A stretch of DNA of 64,000 nt from Paraburkholderia acidisoli (GTDB lineage: Bacteria; Pseudomonadota; Gammaproteobacteria; Burkholderiales; Burkholderiaceae), in the NCBI RefSeq assembly GCF_009789675.1, contig NZ_CP046915.1:1-64000 (forward strand). Direction: 5' to 3'. A program made the position numbers and the translations under genes. The notes under the pieces are model-generated. The model had not been told where the DNA came from, did no database searches, and was given only the letters and a program-made list of their open reading frames with translations. This document shows, in pieces, positions 43,294 to 51,673 of the stretch. How positions within the stretch are numbered: the first letter of the stretch is position 1; every line of letters begins with the position of its first letter.

Positions 43294-43872
43294 TCAATCC
43301 AGCGGTTCGGCCAACGCCACCAGATAGCGTGCCGAACGCGGCGAGGGATTGCTGAAAACGAGCGGCAGTCCCAGCGTCATGGCGAGACAATCGCCTTTGG
43401 CCAGCGCATGTTGCCGGTCGCCCACCACCACGTTGATCTGCCCTTCCATCAGCCAGATATGCTGATGAATCGTAGCCTCGCGCTTGCCGCCTTCATAGGC
43501 AACGCGCGCACCCGCGGGCAACACCACTTCCGTAAGCTTGAGCGGCGAAGCCCAGTTGGGTGGGCTCAGCATCTTGCGCGTGTAGCCGGTTTCGGTATCG
43601 CGCCATTCGGCTTGCTGCGGCCGGCGCACCAGCGGTTCCGGCGGCGAGCCGGCGCGGGCATCGTCGAACAGCGTTGCCAGCGAAACGTTGAGTCCCGCCG
43701 CGATCTTTTCCAGCACGGCCGCCGTGGGGCTCGACGCCGCCCGCTCGATCGACGAAATCATCGAACGGCTCACGCCGCAACGCGTGGCGAGCACGTCCAG
43801 CGTATAGCCACGCTCGCCGCGCAGATCGCGCACCTTCGCGGCGATCCGGCTGTTGATGTCCGCTTCTTGCAT
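43294..43872 (-). CDS. XRE-family regulator with C-terminal cupin domain
   Basis: A 192-residue transcription factor. The N-terminal helix-turn-helix (about residues 8-62) reads KVRDLRGERGYTLDVLATR then CGVSRSMISSIERA. The C-terminal cupin (about 100-190) carries HQHIWLMEGQINVVVGD and probably binds a small ligand. This architecture controls amino-acid or detoxification genes, often together with the adjoining acetyltransferase. The Met at 43872 is preceded by a perfect 16-bp palindrome at 43887-43902, so it is likely autoregulated and controls the acetyltransferase downstream. Confidence 0.9.
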   Translation of the reverse strand: MQEADINSRIAAKVRDLRGERGYTLDVLATRCGVSRSMISSIERAASSPTAAVLEKIAAGLNVSLATLFDDARAGSPPEPLVRRPQQAEWRDTETGYTRKMLSPPNWASPLKLTEVVLPAGARVAYEGGKREATIHQHIWLMEGQINVVVGDRQHALAKGDCLAMTLGLPLVFSNPSPRSARYLVALAEPLD

Positions 43873-43886
43873 CTGCGCCCCGCCAA

Positions 43887-43902
43887 TTCCGATATATCGG
43901 AA
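43887..43902. promoter_or_regulatory. Palindromic operator of the XRE/cupin regulator
   Basis: TTCCGATATATCGGAA is a perfect 16-bp inverted repeat centred 22 bp upstream of the regulator start. A related half-site (ctcggaatcg) occurs about 20 bp further upstream. Confidence 0.7.
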
Positions 43903-44397
43903 TAATTCTGCATTATCTCGGAATCGATCGTCAAGCGACAATAGCTGCAGGAGCGGCGTCGAGTGGGCGAATACTTCGCCCTTTTCCTTACGCCAACATT
44001 CGCATGCACCGGTCGCTTCACCGGATCTCGCCGATCTAACGCCGCGTTACGAATCTCGCACGCTCGTTGCACCTGTGACCAATGCGCCGCCCTACACTGC
44101 GCTCCATCGTCAACCGGGCCACGCAGGTCGTGGCGGCCAGCGGTAAAGTCAAGCGGGTGATTTTCGGCGTGCCGGTGGGAATCGGCGCATCAGGCTATGC
44201 TTACGCGCCCGCTCGACGCATCCAGGCCGAACCGTCCATGTCGAACCCTCGTCCGTGGCGGCTGCACTGCCGCGGGTCGCGATCGACTGAAACCATGGCG
44301 ACGGTTGGCGCGAGCGCGCGTCACAAGACCGCGAAGGCGGCGGCGTACGAACGGCTCCAGCGAGCCACTTTCATCAAGCACATCACCCAGGTACACC
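43903..44397. other. Intergenic region without a clear gene
   Basis: About 500 bp between the minus-strand regulator and the plus-strand glycine-zipper gene. It must contain the two divergent promoters. I find no convincing protein; the longer frames here have biased Arg/Ser/Pro shadow composition. Confidence 0.4.
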
Positions 44398-44652
44398 ATG
44401 AAACGTCATTATCGAATCGCTTTGGCTTCCGCCCTGGCTACCCTCGCACTGGCGGCAGCCGGATCGGCCAACGCCGCCGGTTGTCTGAAGGGCGCCGTGG
44501 TGGGTGGCGTGGCCGGCCATTACGCGGGGCATCACGCCGTCGTTGGCGCGGTGGGCGGCTGCGTAGTGGGCCGCCACATGGCGAAGAAACATGCGCAGGA
44601 ACAGGCCGCGCAACGGCAATCGGCAATGGAACATCAGCAGTCGCCGGGTTGA
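44398..44652 (+). CDS. Small exported glycine-zipper protein
   Basis: An 84-residue protein with a signal peptide (MKRHYRIALASALATLALAA, cleavage probably after SANA) and a Gly/Ala/Val-rich segment GGVAGHYAGHHAVVGAVGGC with glycines at regular spacing, i.e. a glycine zipper. The two Cys in the mature chain could form a disulfide. The C-terminus is charged and Gln-rich. Such proteins are surface or periplasmic stress proteins of uncertain role. The ATG at 44398 is chosen because the signal peptide begins there. Confidence 0.8.
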   Translation: MKRHYRIALASALATLALAAAGSANAAGCLKGAVVGGVAGHYAGHHAVVGAVGGCVVGRHMAKKHAQEQAAQRQSAMEHQQSPG

Positions 44653-44669
44653 TCGCGGCTTAGGAAAAC

Positions 44670-44692
44670 GGAGGCGAAGGGATCACGCCTCC
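44670..44692. terminator. Hairpin between convergent genes
   Basis: GGAGGCG (44670-44676) pairs with CGCCTCC (44686-44692) around a 9-nt loop, between the glycine-zipper gene and the convergent oxidoreductase gene. No U-tract is present. Confidence 0.5.
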
Positions 44693-44756
44693 GGCCTCGC
44701 CGTGCACAGGCCAACCGCGCAGCCGGGTCATCACGCAAGCGCCGCGCGCTCGATCG

Positions 44757-46010
44757 TCACGTCACGCACATCTCGTGCAGGACGTTCAAACGGCGCACCG
44801 GATCCGCGACATACGGATTGCTTTCGTCCCACGCGTAGCCCGCCAGTACCGCACTGATCATGCGCCGGATCGCCGGTGTTTGACGCGGGTAATAAATGAT
44901 GTCCTGCAATTCCCCCGTGTACCAGCGCTCGACGAACGCGCGGAACGTGTCGATACCCCTGCGCAGCGGCGCGTCGTATTCGGCGTGCCAGTCGACCTTG
45001 GCGCCGCCGAGTTCGCGCTTGAGCACGGCCGCCGCCAGGTGCGCCGATCGCAACGCGATGGTCACGCCCGAGGAAAACACGGGGTCGAGAAACTCGCCCG
45101 CGTTGCCGAGCAGCGCGTAACCGGCCCCATGCAGCCGCGCGACGTTGGCCGCATACCCGCTGATCTGCCGCACCGGCATGACGAACGGCGCGTCGCCGAT
45201 CAAGCGGTGCAAGGTCGGTTCCGCACGGATCAGCGCGCGCAAACGTGCCTCGCGCTCCGCCTCGGGACCATCGAAAAACGCGGCTTGCGCAACACACCCC
45301 ACCGAAGACCGGCCGCCCGCCAGCGGAATCATCCAGAACCACACGTCGCGACGCTCGGGATGCGTCGCAATGCAAATCTTGTCGCGATCGAACGCGTCGA
45401 GCGCGAGGCCATCGCGCACGTGGCTGAAGATCGCGGCGCGCGGCGGCAAGCCCGTGGGCGCTTCCAGTTCCAGCAGACGCGGCAACACGCGGCCAAAGCC
45501 GCTGGCGTCGAGCACGAAACGCGACGCCACTTCGTAGCGCGCCGCCTGCTCGTCGGCGACTTCGAGCACGGGCGCCGGGCCGGGCTGCATGGCGAGCACG
45601 GTATGACCGAAGCGCACCTCGGCGCCCTGATCGGCCGCGCAACGGATCAGGAGCGCGTCGAACGTCGCGCGCTCGACCTGGTATGTCGTGCCCCAGCCGG
45701 GCGAGTGCTTGTCGCGGAAATCGAACGACGACACCTGATCGCGCCACACGAAATGCGCGCCATTCTTGTACTGGAAGCCGGCCTCGACCACGGCCTGCAA
45801 CATGCCCGCTTCCTCGAGATACGCCATGCTCTGCGGCAACAGACTTTCGCCGATCGAAAAGCGCGGGAAATGCTGCCGCTCCAGCACGAGCACCGAGTGC
45901 CCCGCCTGACGCAACAGCGCGGCGGCCACCGAACCGGCGGGTCCGGCGCCGATGATCGTCACGTCCACGTTGTCACGCCGAATCGTTCGCGCCGTCTTTG
46001 CGCCATCCAT
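44757..46010 (-). CDS. FAD-dependent oxidoreductase (geranylgeranyl-reductase/halogenase-like)
   Basis: A 417-residue flavoprotein with the N-terminal dinucleotide-binding motif IIGAGPAGSVAAALLR, the FxGES-type FSIGESLLP that is shared with tryptophan halogenases and geranylgeranyl reductases, and the second FAD motif GYALLGNAGEFLDPVFSSGV. It lacks the WxWxIP halogenase signature (it reads WFWMIPL), leaving halogenation possible but not supported. Related flavoproteins occur in aryl-polyene/flexirubin clusters. It stands divergent from the methyltransferase gene and probably belongs to the cluster that continues to the right edge. Confidence 0.85.
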   Translation of the reverse strand: MDGAKTARTIRRDNVDVTIIGAGPAGSVAAALLRQAGHSVLVLERQHFPRFSIGESLLPQSMAYLEEAGMLQAVVEAGFQYKNGAHFVWRDQVSSFDFRDKHSPGWGTTYQVERATFDALLIRCAADQGAEVRFGHTVLAMQPGPAPVLEVADEQAARYEVASRFVLDASGFGRVLPRLLELEAPTGLPPRAAIFSHVRDGLALDAFDRDKICIATHPERRDVWFWMIPLAGGRSSVGCVAQAAFFDGPEAEREARLRALIRAEPTLHRLIGDAPFVMPVRQISGYAANVARLHGAGYALLGNAGEFLDPVFSSGVTIALRSAHLAAAVLKRELGGAKVDWHAEYDAPLRRGIDTFRAFVERWYTGELQDIIYYPRQTPAIRRMISAVLAGYAWDESNPYVADPVRRLNVLHEMCVT

Positions 46011-46155
46011 GTCTGCTTCTCCCTGTGTTCACGTTCTGCGGTGCTGGCCCGTGCGGCAGATGCCGCAGGATTTCGCCAATCTGAAATTACGCGCACCGCG
46101 CTTGCCTTTACAATTTCATTTCACGTTCACGACCGCATTCGCATCGAGTCAGACC

Positions 46156-46893
46156 ATGCCGGCATCCCGTTCCCATCCCGTACCGTTCGTCCCGGAAACA
46201 GCGTTCGGCATCTGGTTTTTGCGCACCCATACGTGGGAGCACCACGTGCTGCGCGTCGCCATCGAGGATCTCAGGCGTCTGATCGACACGCCCTTGCCCG
46301 AGGCCCCGGCTATCGTCGACGTCGGTTGCGGTCAGGGCAAATCGTTCCGCCTGCTCATCGAGGCGTTCGCGCCGCGCAGCATCACCGGCGTGGACTATCA
46401 CGAAGCCTCGCTCGAACTGGCGCAACGCGCCGCACATGCATGCCAGCAGCGCTCCGGGGCAACGGAATTCACGCTGCTGCACGGCGACTGCGCCAACCTG
46501 CCGTTGCCCTCCGCCAGCGCCGATATCGTGTTCTGCCACCAGACCTTCCATCATCTGGTCGAACAGGAGCGCGCGCTCGCGGAGTTCCAACGCGTCCTCA
46601 AACCGGGTGGCGTCCTGCTATTCGCCGAGTCCACCGAGGCCTACATCCGCTCGTGGGTCATTCGCCTGCTGTTTCGTCACCCCATGCAGGTGCAGAAGAG
46701 CGCCGAAGGCTATCTCGCCATGCTCCGCGCCGCCGGCTTCCGCTTCACCGATCGCAACGTCTCGCTGCCTTACCTCTGGTGGAGCCGCGCCACCGACTTC
46801 GGCCTGTTCGAACGGCTCGGTCTGCATCGTCCCGAGCCTGGCAAGCGGCGTGAAACCCTCGTCAACGTCGCGGCCGTCAAGCCGCTCCGCTAG
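46156..46893 (+). CDS. Class I SAM-dependent methyltransferase
   Basis: A cytoplasmic methyltransferase of 245 residues. The SAM-binding motif I is IVDVGCGQGKSF (about 52-63), with motif II acidic TGVDYHEASLE and the post-motif region FCHQTFHHLVEQERALAEFQ. The C-terminal part (LPYLWWSRATDFGLFERLG) is the substrate cap. I place the start at the ATG at 46156; open frame upstream runs into the divergent oxidoreductase. Likely role: O-methylation of the aryl head group of the polyene, by analogy with aryl-polyene clusters that contain methyltransferases. Confidence 0.8.
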   Translation: MPASRSHPVPFVPETAFGIWFLRTHTWEHHVLRVAIEDLRRLIDTPLPEAPAIVDVGCGQGKSFRLLIEAFAPRSITGVDYHEASLELAQRAAHACQQRSGATEFTLLHGDCANLPLPSASADIVFCHQTFHHLVEQERALAEFQRVLKPGGVLLFAESTEAYIRSWVIRLLFRHPMQVQKSAEGYLAMLRAAGFRFTDRNVSLPYLWWSRATDFGLFERLGLHRPEPGKRRETLVNVAAVKPLR

Positions 46894-46974
46894 TCGCCGC
46901 CGCTCCGGCTTCCCGGAAGCGCCCGCCTTCGCGAGGGCCGCGGCGCGGCGCGCGGCGAGCCCCGGCGAACCTCT

Positions 46975-47415
46975 TCACTTGCCCGGCTTGAGCGTCACCA
47001 CGTCACCCACGAGCGCCACGCCGGCGACAACCGCGCCCGCGCCGCAGGTGTACTCGGTGGCGCTCTCGCGCAGATCGTTCTTGTAGTTGCTTTTGATGTT
47101 GATGACGGCGTTGCCGCCTTCCCGTCGCGCACGCTCCTGCAACTCGATCACCGCCGAGAGAAACACGTGCTGGCAGGCCCGCAGATCGCTCTTGCCGAAC
47201 GCGTTGGTCTTCTTGTTGGTGGCGAACTGACCGATCGTTTTTTGCACGCCCGGGTGCGGCTGGCCCGCAAAATACAGCGCAATGTCGTCGCTGACCTTGC
47301 CCGGCTCGCTCTTGAGCGCCTGCTCCACGGGGTAAGTCTGGATCGTGTCGCGCGCATACGCCTGCGAGGCCGCGCAAGCCGCGCCCAGCGCGGCCAGCAT
47401 CCACAGTTTTTTCAT
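46975..47415 (-). CDS. Exported protein of the aryl-polyene cluster (paralogue of the next)
   Basis: A 146-residue protein with a cleavable signal peptide (MKKLWMLAALGAACAASQAYA). The mature part contains GQPHPGVQK, LRACQHVFLSAVIELQERAR and GGNAVINIKSNYKN, and ends with Cys-containing EYTCGAGAVVAGVALVGDVV. The GNAVINIKS-type strand is reminiscent of small heavy-metal-binding (YbjQ-like) or excinuclease-annotated proteins; function unknown. Its start overlaps the stop of the upstream lipoprotein gene by four bases. Confidence 0.7.
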   Translation of the reverse strand: MKKLWMLAALGAACAASQAYARDTIQTYPVEQALKSEPGKVSDDIALYFAGQPHPGVQKTIGQFATNKKTNAFGKSDLRACQHVFLSAVIELQERARREGGNAVINIKSNYKNDLRESATEYTCGAGAVVAGVALVGDVVTLKPGK

Positions 47416-47927
47416 CGCTTTGTCTCTCCGGTGTCGGTGATTGACGGGGTTTGCAGCACGACCAGTTCACCCTTGACGTCGACGACCGCGGTCCGGGCGC
47501 TCAGATTGCAGGTGTACCCGGCTGCGGAGTTATTGCCGATGGTATGGAAATACGTATTCACGTTGATGACAGCGTTCGCGCCGTGTTCGACGGCATCCAT
47601 GCGCATTTCGTGCAGCGCGGCCGCCAGTGCCTGGTCGCACGGCACCGCGCTGCCATTGCCCCTGCGCGCCACGCGTGCGGCGCGCGACGTGCGGCCGATA
47701 TAGCGCGCGATGGCCGGGTGCGGCCGCTCGCCGAAGTAGACCGCCACCACCGGTTCCGTGGCCGGAGCCGCCGTTGCGCCCGTTCCGTCCGGCAACACGA
47801 CGGCGGTGGCCGACCCGCCGTTATCGAGCGCGCCAGTTTCCAGCGTGACACCGTTGCCGCTCGCGCAGCCTCCCAGCATCAGACCCAAAACAGTCGCCCC
47901 AGTCAGTACGACTCCCCGCATTTTCAT
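47412..47927 (-). CDS. Lipoprotein paralogous to the 46975 gene product
   Basis: A 171-residue protein with a lipobox LGLMLGGC at residues about 14-21, so it should be acylated and membrane-anchored. The rest parallels the neighbouring exported protein: GERPHPAIARYIG, CDQALAAALHEMR, GANAVINVNTYF, AGYTCNLSARTAVVDVKGEL. The ATG at 47927 was chosen; the long open frame upstream is a shadow of the ketosynthase. It may fill the lipoprotein slot of aryl-polyene clusters, but its sequence does not let me equate it with the usual one. Confidence 0.7.
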   Translation of the reverse strand: MKMRGVVLTGATVLGLMLGGCASGNGVTLETGALDNGGSATAVVLPDGTGATAAPATEPVVAVYFGERPHPAIARYIGRTSRAARVARRGNGSAVPCDQALAAALHEMRMDAVEHGANAVINVNTYFHTIGNNSAAGYTCNLSARTAVVDVKGELVVLQTPSITDTGETKR

Positions 47928-47965
47928 AGGATTCCTTTCTTTATTCATGACGATCACCTGAAACA

Positions 47966-49216
47966 TCAACGCGCGTTCCACGCGCGAAACACCAGACTGG
48001 CGCAACTGCCGCCGAACCCGAACGACACCGACATGGCCGTCTCGATGCGCGCCTCGCGCGTCTCGCGCACGAGCGGCAAACCAACCGCGCGTTCGTCCAG
48101 CACGTCGATACCCACCGCGCCCGCCATCTGGCGGTCGCGCATCATCAACAACGTATAGATCGCTTCCTGTGCCCCGCATGCGCCAAGCGAATGACCGCTG
48201 AGCGCTTTCGTCGACGAAAACGCCGGCACCGCCGCGCCGAACACGGCCCGCAGCGCCAGCAGTTCCTCGCTGTCGCCGGCCGGTGTGGAAGGCGCGTGCG
48301 TATTGACGTAATCGGGGCGCGCGCCCGCTTCCGCCAACGCCGCGCGCATCGCGCGTGCCATGCCGCCCGCGCTCGGCGCGACCATCTGCGTGGCGTCCGT
48401 GCACTGGCCGAAGCCCGTCAGTTCGGCGTGGATACGTGCATGCCGGGCCTGCGCGTGCGCAAGCGATTCGAGCACGAGAATGCCCGCGCCGGAACCGATC
48501 ACGAAACCGTCGCGGCGTACGTCGTAGGGTCTCGACGCACGCTCCGGCGTGTCGTTGAAGCCGCGTGACAGCGCGCCCATCGCGTCGAACAACAGTGCCG
48601 TGTTGTCGTGCAGCGCCTCGCTGCCGCCCGCGAGCACGATGTCCTGCCGGCCCGTCTGGATCAACTGCATGGCCTGGCCGATCGCCAGCGCGGACGTGGT
48701 GCACGCCGACGAAGGCGAATACGCCGCGCCCTCCAGCCCGAACACGTGCGCGAGACTCGCCGAGACCGTGCTGCTCATCGTTTGCGGCACCGCATAGGGC
48801 GGCACGCGTTCGAGGCCGCGCTCGCGTGCGGTCTGCACCGCGGCGTCGTACATCGCGAGCGCGCCGACGCCGGAACCCGCCACCGCGCCCGCGCGCGGCG
48901 AGCGCAGCGTTGGCGCGTCGAGACCGGCATCGGCGATAGCGCTGCGCGCCGCGTGGCACGCGAAGCGCGCGGTGTCGCCCATGAAGCGCTCGGCCTTGCG
49001 CCCGAACGGCGCGTCGTCGTCCACCGAGGCGACCGCCGCCACCTGGCTCGCGAAGCCGCGCGCGCGCCACGACTCCACCCGCGTGATGCCGCCGCGCCCC
49101 TCGCGCAGGCGCTGCGCCACGCCGTCGAGCGTATTGCCGAGACACGAAACGATCCCCATGCCCGTCACCACGACGCGTTGCAGGCCGCCCGCGGATACCG
49201 CCGTGCCCGCGCTCAC
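47966..49216 (-). CDS. Beta-ketoacyl-ACP synthase (FabF-like)
   Basis: A 416-residue ketosynthase. The catalytic triad is present: Cys in SPSSACTTSALAIG, His in YVNTHAPSTPAGD, His in ALSGHSLGACGAQ; the family end FGFGGSCASLVFR is also intact. It extends the polyene chain with malonyl-ACP. The start is a GTG at 49216 overlapping the stop of the next ketosynthase gene (GTGA). It is one of three ketosynthases in the cluster and corresponds in position to the last KS of described aryl-polyene operons. Confidence 0.9.
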   Translation of the reverse strand: MSAGTAVSAGGLQRVVVTGMGIVSCLGNTLDGVAQRLREGRGGITRVESWRARGFASQVAAVASVDDDAPFGRKAERFMGDTARFACHAARSAIADAGLDAPTLRSPRAGAVAGSGVGALAMYDAAVQTARERGLERVPPYAVPQTMSSTVSASLAHVFGLEGAAYSPSSACTTSALAIGQAMQLIQTGRQDIVLAGGSEALHDNTALLFDAMGALSRGFNDTPERASRPYDVRRDGFVIGSGAGILVLESLAHAQARHARIHAELTGFGQCTDATQMVAPSAGGMARAMRAALAEAGARPDYVNTHAPSTPAGDSEELLALRAVFGAAVPAFSSTKALSGHSLGACGAQEAIYTLLMMRDRQMAGAVGIDVLDERAVGLPLVRETREARIETAMSVSFGFGGSCASLVFRAWNAR

Positions 49217-50439
49217 CGCAGGCGCCGGAAGACGAGCGACGTGTTCACGCCGCCGAACGCGAAGTTGTTGCTCATCACGTAGTCGGCGTCGATCTCGCGC
49301 GGCGCGCCCATGATGTAGTCGAGCGGCGCGCAGGCCGGATCGACTTCGCTCAGATTGAGCGTGGGCGCGTACCAGTTGCGCTTCATCATCTCGATCGTCC
49401 ACCACGCCTCGATGGCGCCGCATGCGCCGAGCGTATGGCCGATATAGCTCTTGAGCGAGCTGATCGGCATGCGCGCGCCGAAGGTCTCCGCGGTGGCCTG
49501 GCTTTCGGCGACGTCGCCGCGATCCGTCGAGGTGCCGTGCGCATTCACGTACGCGATGGCCTCGGGCGCGAGTTGCGCGTCGGCGAGCGCCTGACGCATG
49601 GCGACCGCCATCGTCGCCGCCGTGGGCTGCGTGATGTGCGCGCCGTCCGAATTGCAGCCGAAGCCGACGATCTCCGCGTGCAGCGTCGCGCCCCGCGCGC
49701 GCGCATGCTCGTATTCCTCGAGCACGAGCGTCGCGGCGCCCTCGCCCACCACGAGCCCGTCGCGCGCGGCGTCGAACGGGCGCGGCGTGAGATGCGGCGC
49801 GTCGTTGCGCGTGCTCGTCGCATAGAGCATGTCGAACACCGCCACCGCCGGGCCTGAAAGCTCCTCGGCGCCGCCCGCGAGCATGAGCGTCTGCTTGCCG
49901 TGCGCGATCATCTCGTACGCGTAACCGATCGCCTGGCTGCCCGAGGCGCACGCGCACGACGTCGGCACGATGCGGCCTTTCAGGTCCCAGAACAGGCTCA
50001 CGTTCACGGCCGTGGTGTGCGGCATCATCTGCACGTAGCTGTTGGACGTCACCTCGCTCATCGAACCGGTCTCGAGCATCTTGCCGAAACCGCGGATCGG
50101 CTCGACCGAGCCCGACGACGACCCGTAGGCCACGCCCATGCGGCCGTCCTTGATGGACGCGTCGTCGAGCAGGCCCGCGTCGGCGAGCGCGAGTTCGCTC
50201 GCCCGCACCGCATAGACCGACACCGGGCCCATCGAACGCGTTTTCTTGCGCGGATAATGCGCGGGCGTCGCGAACGCGGGCAGCGGACACGCGAGGCGCG
50301 TATGCAGCGACTCGAAGTAGTCCCATTCATGCACGCGCCGCACGGCGTTGACGCCGCCCGCGAGCGCGGCCCCGACCTGCTCCCAACGGTCCCCGAGCGC
50401 GGTCACGCCGCCCATGCCTGTCACGACCACGCGCTTCAT
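49213..50439 (-). CDS. Beta-ketoacyl-ACP synthase (FabF-like)
   Basis: A 408-residue ketosynthase with Cys in VPTSCACASGSQAIG, His in NAHGTSTDRGDVAES and His in KSYIGHTLGACGAIE, ending NNFAFGGVNTSLVFRR. All catalytic residues are present, so it should be active in chain extension. The start ATG shares one base with the stop of the ketoreductase gene (TGATG), and its own stop overlaps the start of the next ketosynthase. Tight packing points to stoichiometric expression. Confidence 0.92.
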   Translation of the reverse strand: MKRVVVTGMGGVTALGDRWEQVGAALAGGVNAVRRVHEWDYFESLHTRLACPLPAFATPAHYPRKKTRSMGPVSVYAVRASELALADAGLLDDASIKDGRMGVAYGSSSGSVEPIRGFGKMLETGSMSEVTSNSYVQMMPHTTAVNVSLFWDLKGRIVPTSCACASGSQAIGYAYEMIAHGKQTLMLAGGAEELSGPAVAVFDMLYATSTRNDAPHLTPRPFDAARDGLVVGEGAATLVLEEYEHARARGATLHAEIVGFGCNSDGAHITQPTAATMAVAMRQALADAQLAPEAIAYVNAHGTSTDRGDVAESQATAETFGARMPISSLKSYIGHTLGACGAIEAWWTIEMMKRNWYAPTLNLSEVDPACAPLDYIMGAPREIDADYVMSNNFAFGGVNTSLVFRRLR

Positions 50440-51164
50440 CAGACCATCCCTCCGTTGACGCCAATGACCTGGCGCGTGACGTACGAAGCCGCATCGGACA
50501 TCAGAAAGCCCACCACGGACGCGACTTCGGCGGGTTGGCCCACGCGGTTCATCGGCACGGCCTTGAGCGCGTGTTCGAGCGGCACCTCGTCGAGCATGCC
50601 GGTGTCGATCAAACCCGGCGCCACGCTGTTCACGGTGATGTTGCGCGTGGCCAGTTCCACCGCGAGCGCCTTGGTCGCGCCGATCAGGCCCGCCTTCGCC
50701 GCGCTGTAGTTCACCTGACCGCGATTGCCCGTCACGCCCGACACCGAAGCGACCGTGACGATGCGGCCGCCCTTGCGCGCGCGCACCATCGGCATGACGA
50801 GCGGATGCACGACGTTGTAGAACGCGTCGAGCCCGGTCTCCAGCACGATGTCCCAGTCGTCGTCGGTCAGCGCGGGAAACGCGCCGTCGCGCGTCACGCC
50901 CGCGCAGCAGACGATGCCGTAATACGCGCCGTGCGCTTCGACGTCCGCCTCGAGCGCCGCGCGGCAGGCGGCGCGCTCGCGCACGTCGAACTGCAGCACG
51001 CTCGCCGAGCCGCCCTGCGCCGCGATGCCCGCGGTGACGGCCTGCGCTTCGTTGAGGCCAGTGCGGCAATGCACGGTGACGGCAAAGCCGTTGGCCGCCA
51101 GCTGATACGCGATCGCGCGGCCAATCCCGCGGCTCGCGCCGGTGACGAGAACACGCCGGCTCAT
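50439..51164 (-). CDS. 3-ketoacyl-ACP reductase (FabG-like SDR)
   Basis: A 241-residue NADPH-dependent short-chain dehydrogenase. The cofactor motif TGASRGIGRA is at residues 8-17, the catalytic Ser in TVASVSGVTGNRGQ and the Tyr/Lys as ...VNYSAAKAGL; the C-terminus VIGVNGGMV is typical. It reduces the ketoacyl-ACP made by the ketosynthases. Start and stop both overlap neighbours (ATGA upstream, TGATG downstream). A longer upstream open frame is a shadow of the dehydratase gene. Confidence 0.93.
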   Translation of the reverse strand: MSRRVLVTGASRGIGRAIAYQLAANGFAVTVHCRTGLNEAQAVTAGIAAQGGSASVLQFDVRERAACRAALEADVEAHGAYYGIVCCAGVTRDGAFPALTDDDWDIVLETGLDAFYNVVHPLVMPMVRARKGGRIVTVASVSGVTGNRGQVNYSAAKAGLIGATKALAVELATRNITVNSVAPGLIDTGMLDEVPLEHALKAVPMNRVGQPAEVASVVGFLMSDAASYVTRQVIGVNGGMV

Positions 51165-51673
51165 GATCGGAAACTCTCCTCGATGAAATTCTGGAAATCG
51201 TGCGGCTGATAGACCTTGATCGTGGCCTCGGCGCACGGCACGCCCTCCTGCTCGATGCGGCAGCCGTAAGCGCCGTGACCTTCCTCGCTGCGCAGCAATT
51301 CGTCGACGGTGACGTGCAGCGGCGCGCCGCCCGCAAACGCCGCGACGAGCGCCGTATAGCGGCGTGTCCCGAGCAGCACGCCCGGCCGCGCGGGCGCGCC
51401 CTCGCGCATCGAGAGCAGGCCCACGTGGGCCGCGATCGCCTGCGCCATCAGTTCGATGCCGATCCACGCGGGCATCGCGCCCTGCGCGTCGGCGTACCAC
51501 GCGTCGGCGCGTACCGTGGCGAGCGCCGTGAGCGACGTGTCGCCGCAGGCGAGCACCGCGTCGAGCAGCCTCATCGTCCCTCGATGCGGAATGATCGTTT
51601 CGATCGGCGCGAACGCGCGGTCTGGCGCGAGGTCTTCGGCAACCGCCGGCGCGGGCAGGTTCAGGGTATTCAT
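51161..51673 (-). CDS. Hotdog-fold 3-hydroxyacyl-ACP dehydratase
   Basis: A 170-residue hotdog protein of the aryl-polyene dehydratase type. The pattern IIPHRGTMRLLDAVL (about 28-42) supplies the catalytic-type His, and AWIGIELMAQAIAAHVG matches the central helix of this subgroup. It dehydrates the 3-hydroxyacyl-ACP to build the conjugated double bonds. It shares one base with the upstream ketosynthase stop and overlaps the ketoreductase start by four. Confidence 0.85.
   Translation of the reverse strand: MNTLNLPAPAVAEDLAPDRAFAPIETIIPHRGTMRLLDAVLACGDTSLTALATVRADAWYADAQGAMPAWIGIELMAQAIAAHVGLLSMREGAPARPGVLLGTRRYTALVAAFAGGAPLHVTVDELLRSEEGHGAYGCRIEQEGVPCAEATIKVYQPHDFQNFIEESFRS

Noticed and set aside
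44757..46010. Tryptophan halogenase
   Set aside because: The flavoprotein has the FAD motifs and GES-type loop, but the WxWxIP halogenase signature is not intact (WFWMIPL) and the length is shorter than typical halogenases.
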